Below are positions 49,038 to 49,072 of a stretch of DNA of 49,072 bases, in pieces; the stretch's first letter is position 1, and every line of letters starts with the position of its first letter. The stretch is from positions 1 to 49,072 of the forward strand of contig CAZLQZ010000010.1 in assembly GCA_964561995.1 (NCBI GenBank), read 5' to 3'. The DNA comes from JABIAG01 sp964561995 (lineage in GTDB: Archaea > Nanobdellota > Nanobdellia > Woesearchaeales > JABIAG01). The notes beneath the pieces were generated by a model that was not told the origin of the DNA, ran no database searches, and saw only the letters and a list, made by a program, of their open reading frames with translations. The position numbers and the translations under genes are program-made.

Positions 49038-49058
49038 CCGAATAAATCGAAGGGTTTT
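49031..49058 (+). terminator. Hairpin with T-run at the right edge
   Basis: AAACCCT-C-CG pairs with CG-A-AGGGTTT around AATAAAT, followed by TTTTTATAG on the + strand. It looks like an intrinsic terminator, but no + strand gene lies directly upstream. It may belong to a small RNA or to a dispersed element together with the shared word. Confidence 0.4.
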
Positions 49059-49072
49059 TATAGTAGTTTACC

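Noticed and set aside
1..49072. Circular replicon suggested by the shared 17-base word at both ends
   Set aside because: The copies are inverted relative to each other. A circular contig would show the same word in the same orientation.

Overview
The window looks like part of a DPANN-type archaeal genome, probably close to Woesearchaeales/Pacearchaeales; that placement is an inference from gene content. Archaeal markers include GatE, DtdA, L7Ae, S28e, L24e, SecE with Spt5, L11, an archaeal FtsZ, EF-2 with the diphthamide-loop histidine, Elp3 and a tRNA-Arg(CCT) with a bulge-helix-bulge intron. The DNA is very AT-rich and tightly packed. Most genes have a TATA box centred about 25 bases before the start codon, so most mRNAs should be leaderless. 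Several genes are smaller than their usual relatives (TruD, GatE). Two runs of exactly 100 N (7434-7533 and 43885-43984) are scaffold gaps.

Layout. 1-7048: small membrane and coiled-coil proteins, adenylate kinase, TruD, a CYTH protein, a HAD-like protein, the intron-containing tRNA, GalE, a small Cys protein and a GatE without its AspRS-like insertion. 7204-12329: a Glu-rich protein built from 102-base repeats and broken by a gap, an ankyrin protein, a D-2-hydroxyacid dehydrogenase, a protein with an internal duplication, a cytidylate kinase cut by an in-frame TAG, and a membrane protein. 12407-16250: FKBP isomerase, FtsZ, a receiver-domain protein, then SecE, Spt5 and L11, the conserved archaeal division/secretion/elongation/ribosome cluster. 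16302-21692: DtdA and an unknown gene, a tiny AbrB-like protein behind phased repeats, an unknown gene, a zinc-ribbon protein, a ParA-like ATPase and Elp3.

21854-34665 is the accessory core. Four genes overlap head to tail and encode a 2117-residue secreted subtilisin-like protein with Cys-rich modules and a long helical C-terminal tail, a 188-residue cytosolic protein, and two further secreted multi-domain proteins. The order (large secreted protein with a tail, then a small coupled cytosolic gene) resembles polymorphic toxin-immunity loci. This is the best candidate here for an undescribed system, but the toxin and immunity roles are only inferred.

34697-38411: an RNA m5C methyltransferase, small unknowns, a HAD remnant, a stand-alone 3'-phosphoesterase-like protein, a site-2-type metalloprotease and a eukaryotic-type protein kinase that may share one symmetrical TATA box with the protease. 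38546-43884: a translation operon (L7Ae, S28e, L24e, Ndk, EF-2, EF-1alpha, S10). Its L7Ae leader contains a box C/D-like kink-turn candidate, suggesting autoregulation. 44115-48930: a Cys-rich lipoprotein, a BtpA-family TIM barrel, an MscS channel, a DRG GTPase, a second lipoprotein and a membrane zinc-ribbon protein. The first and last few dozen bases share a 17-base word in inverted orientation.
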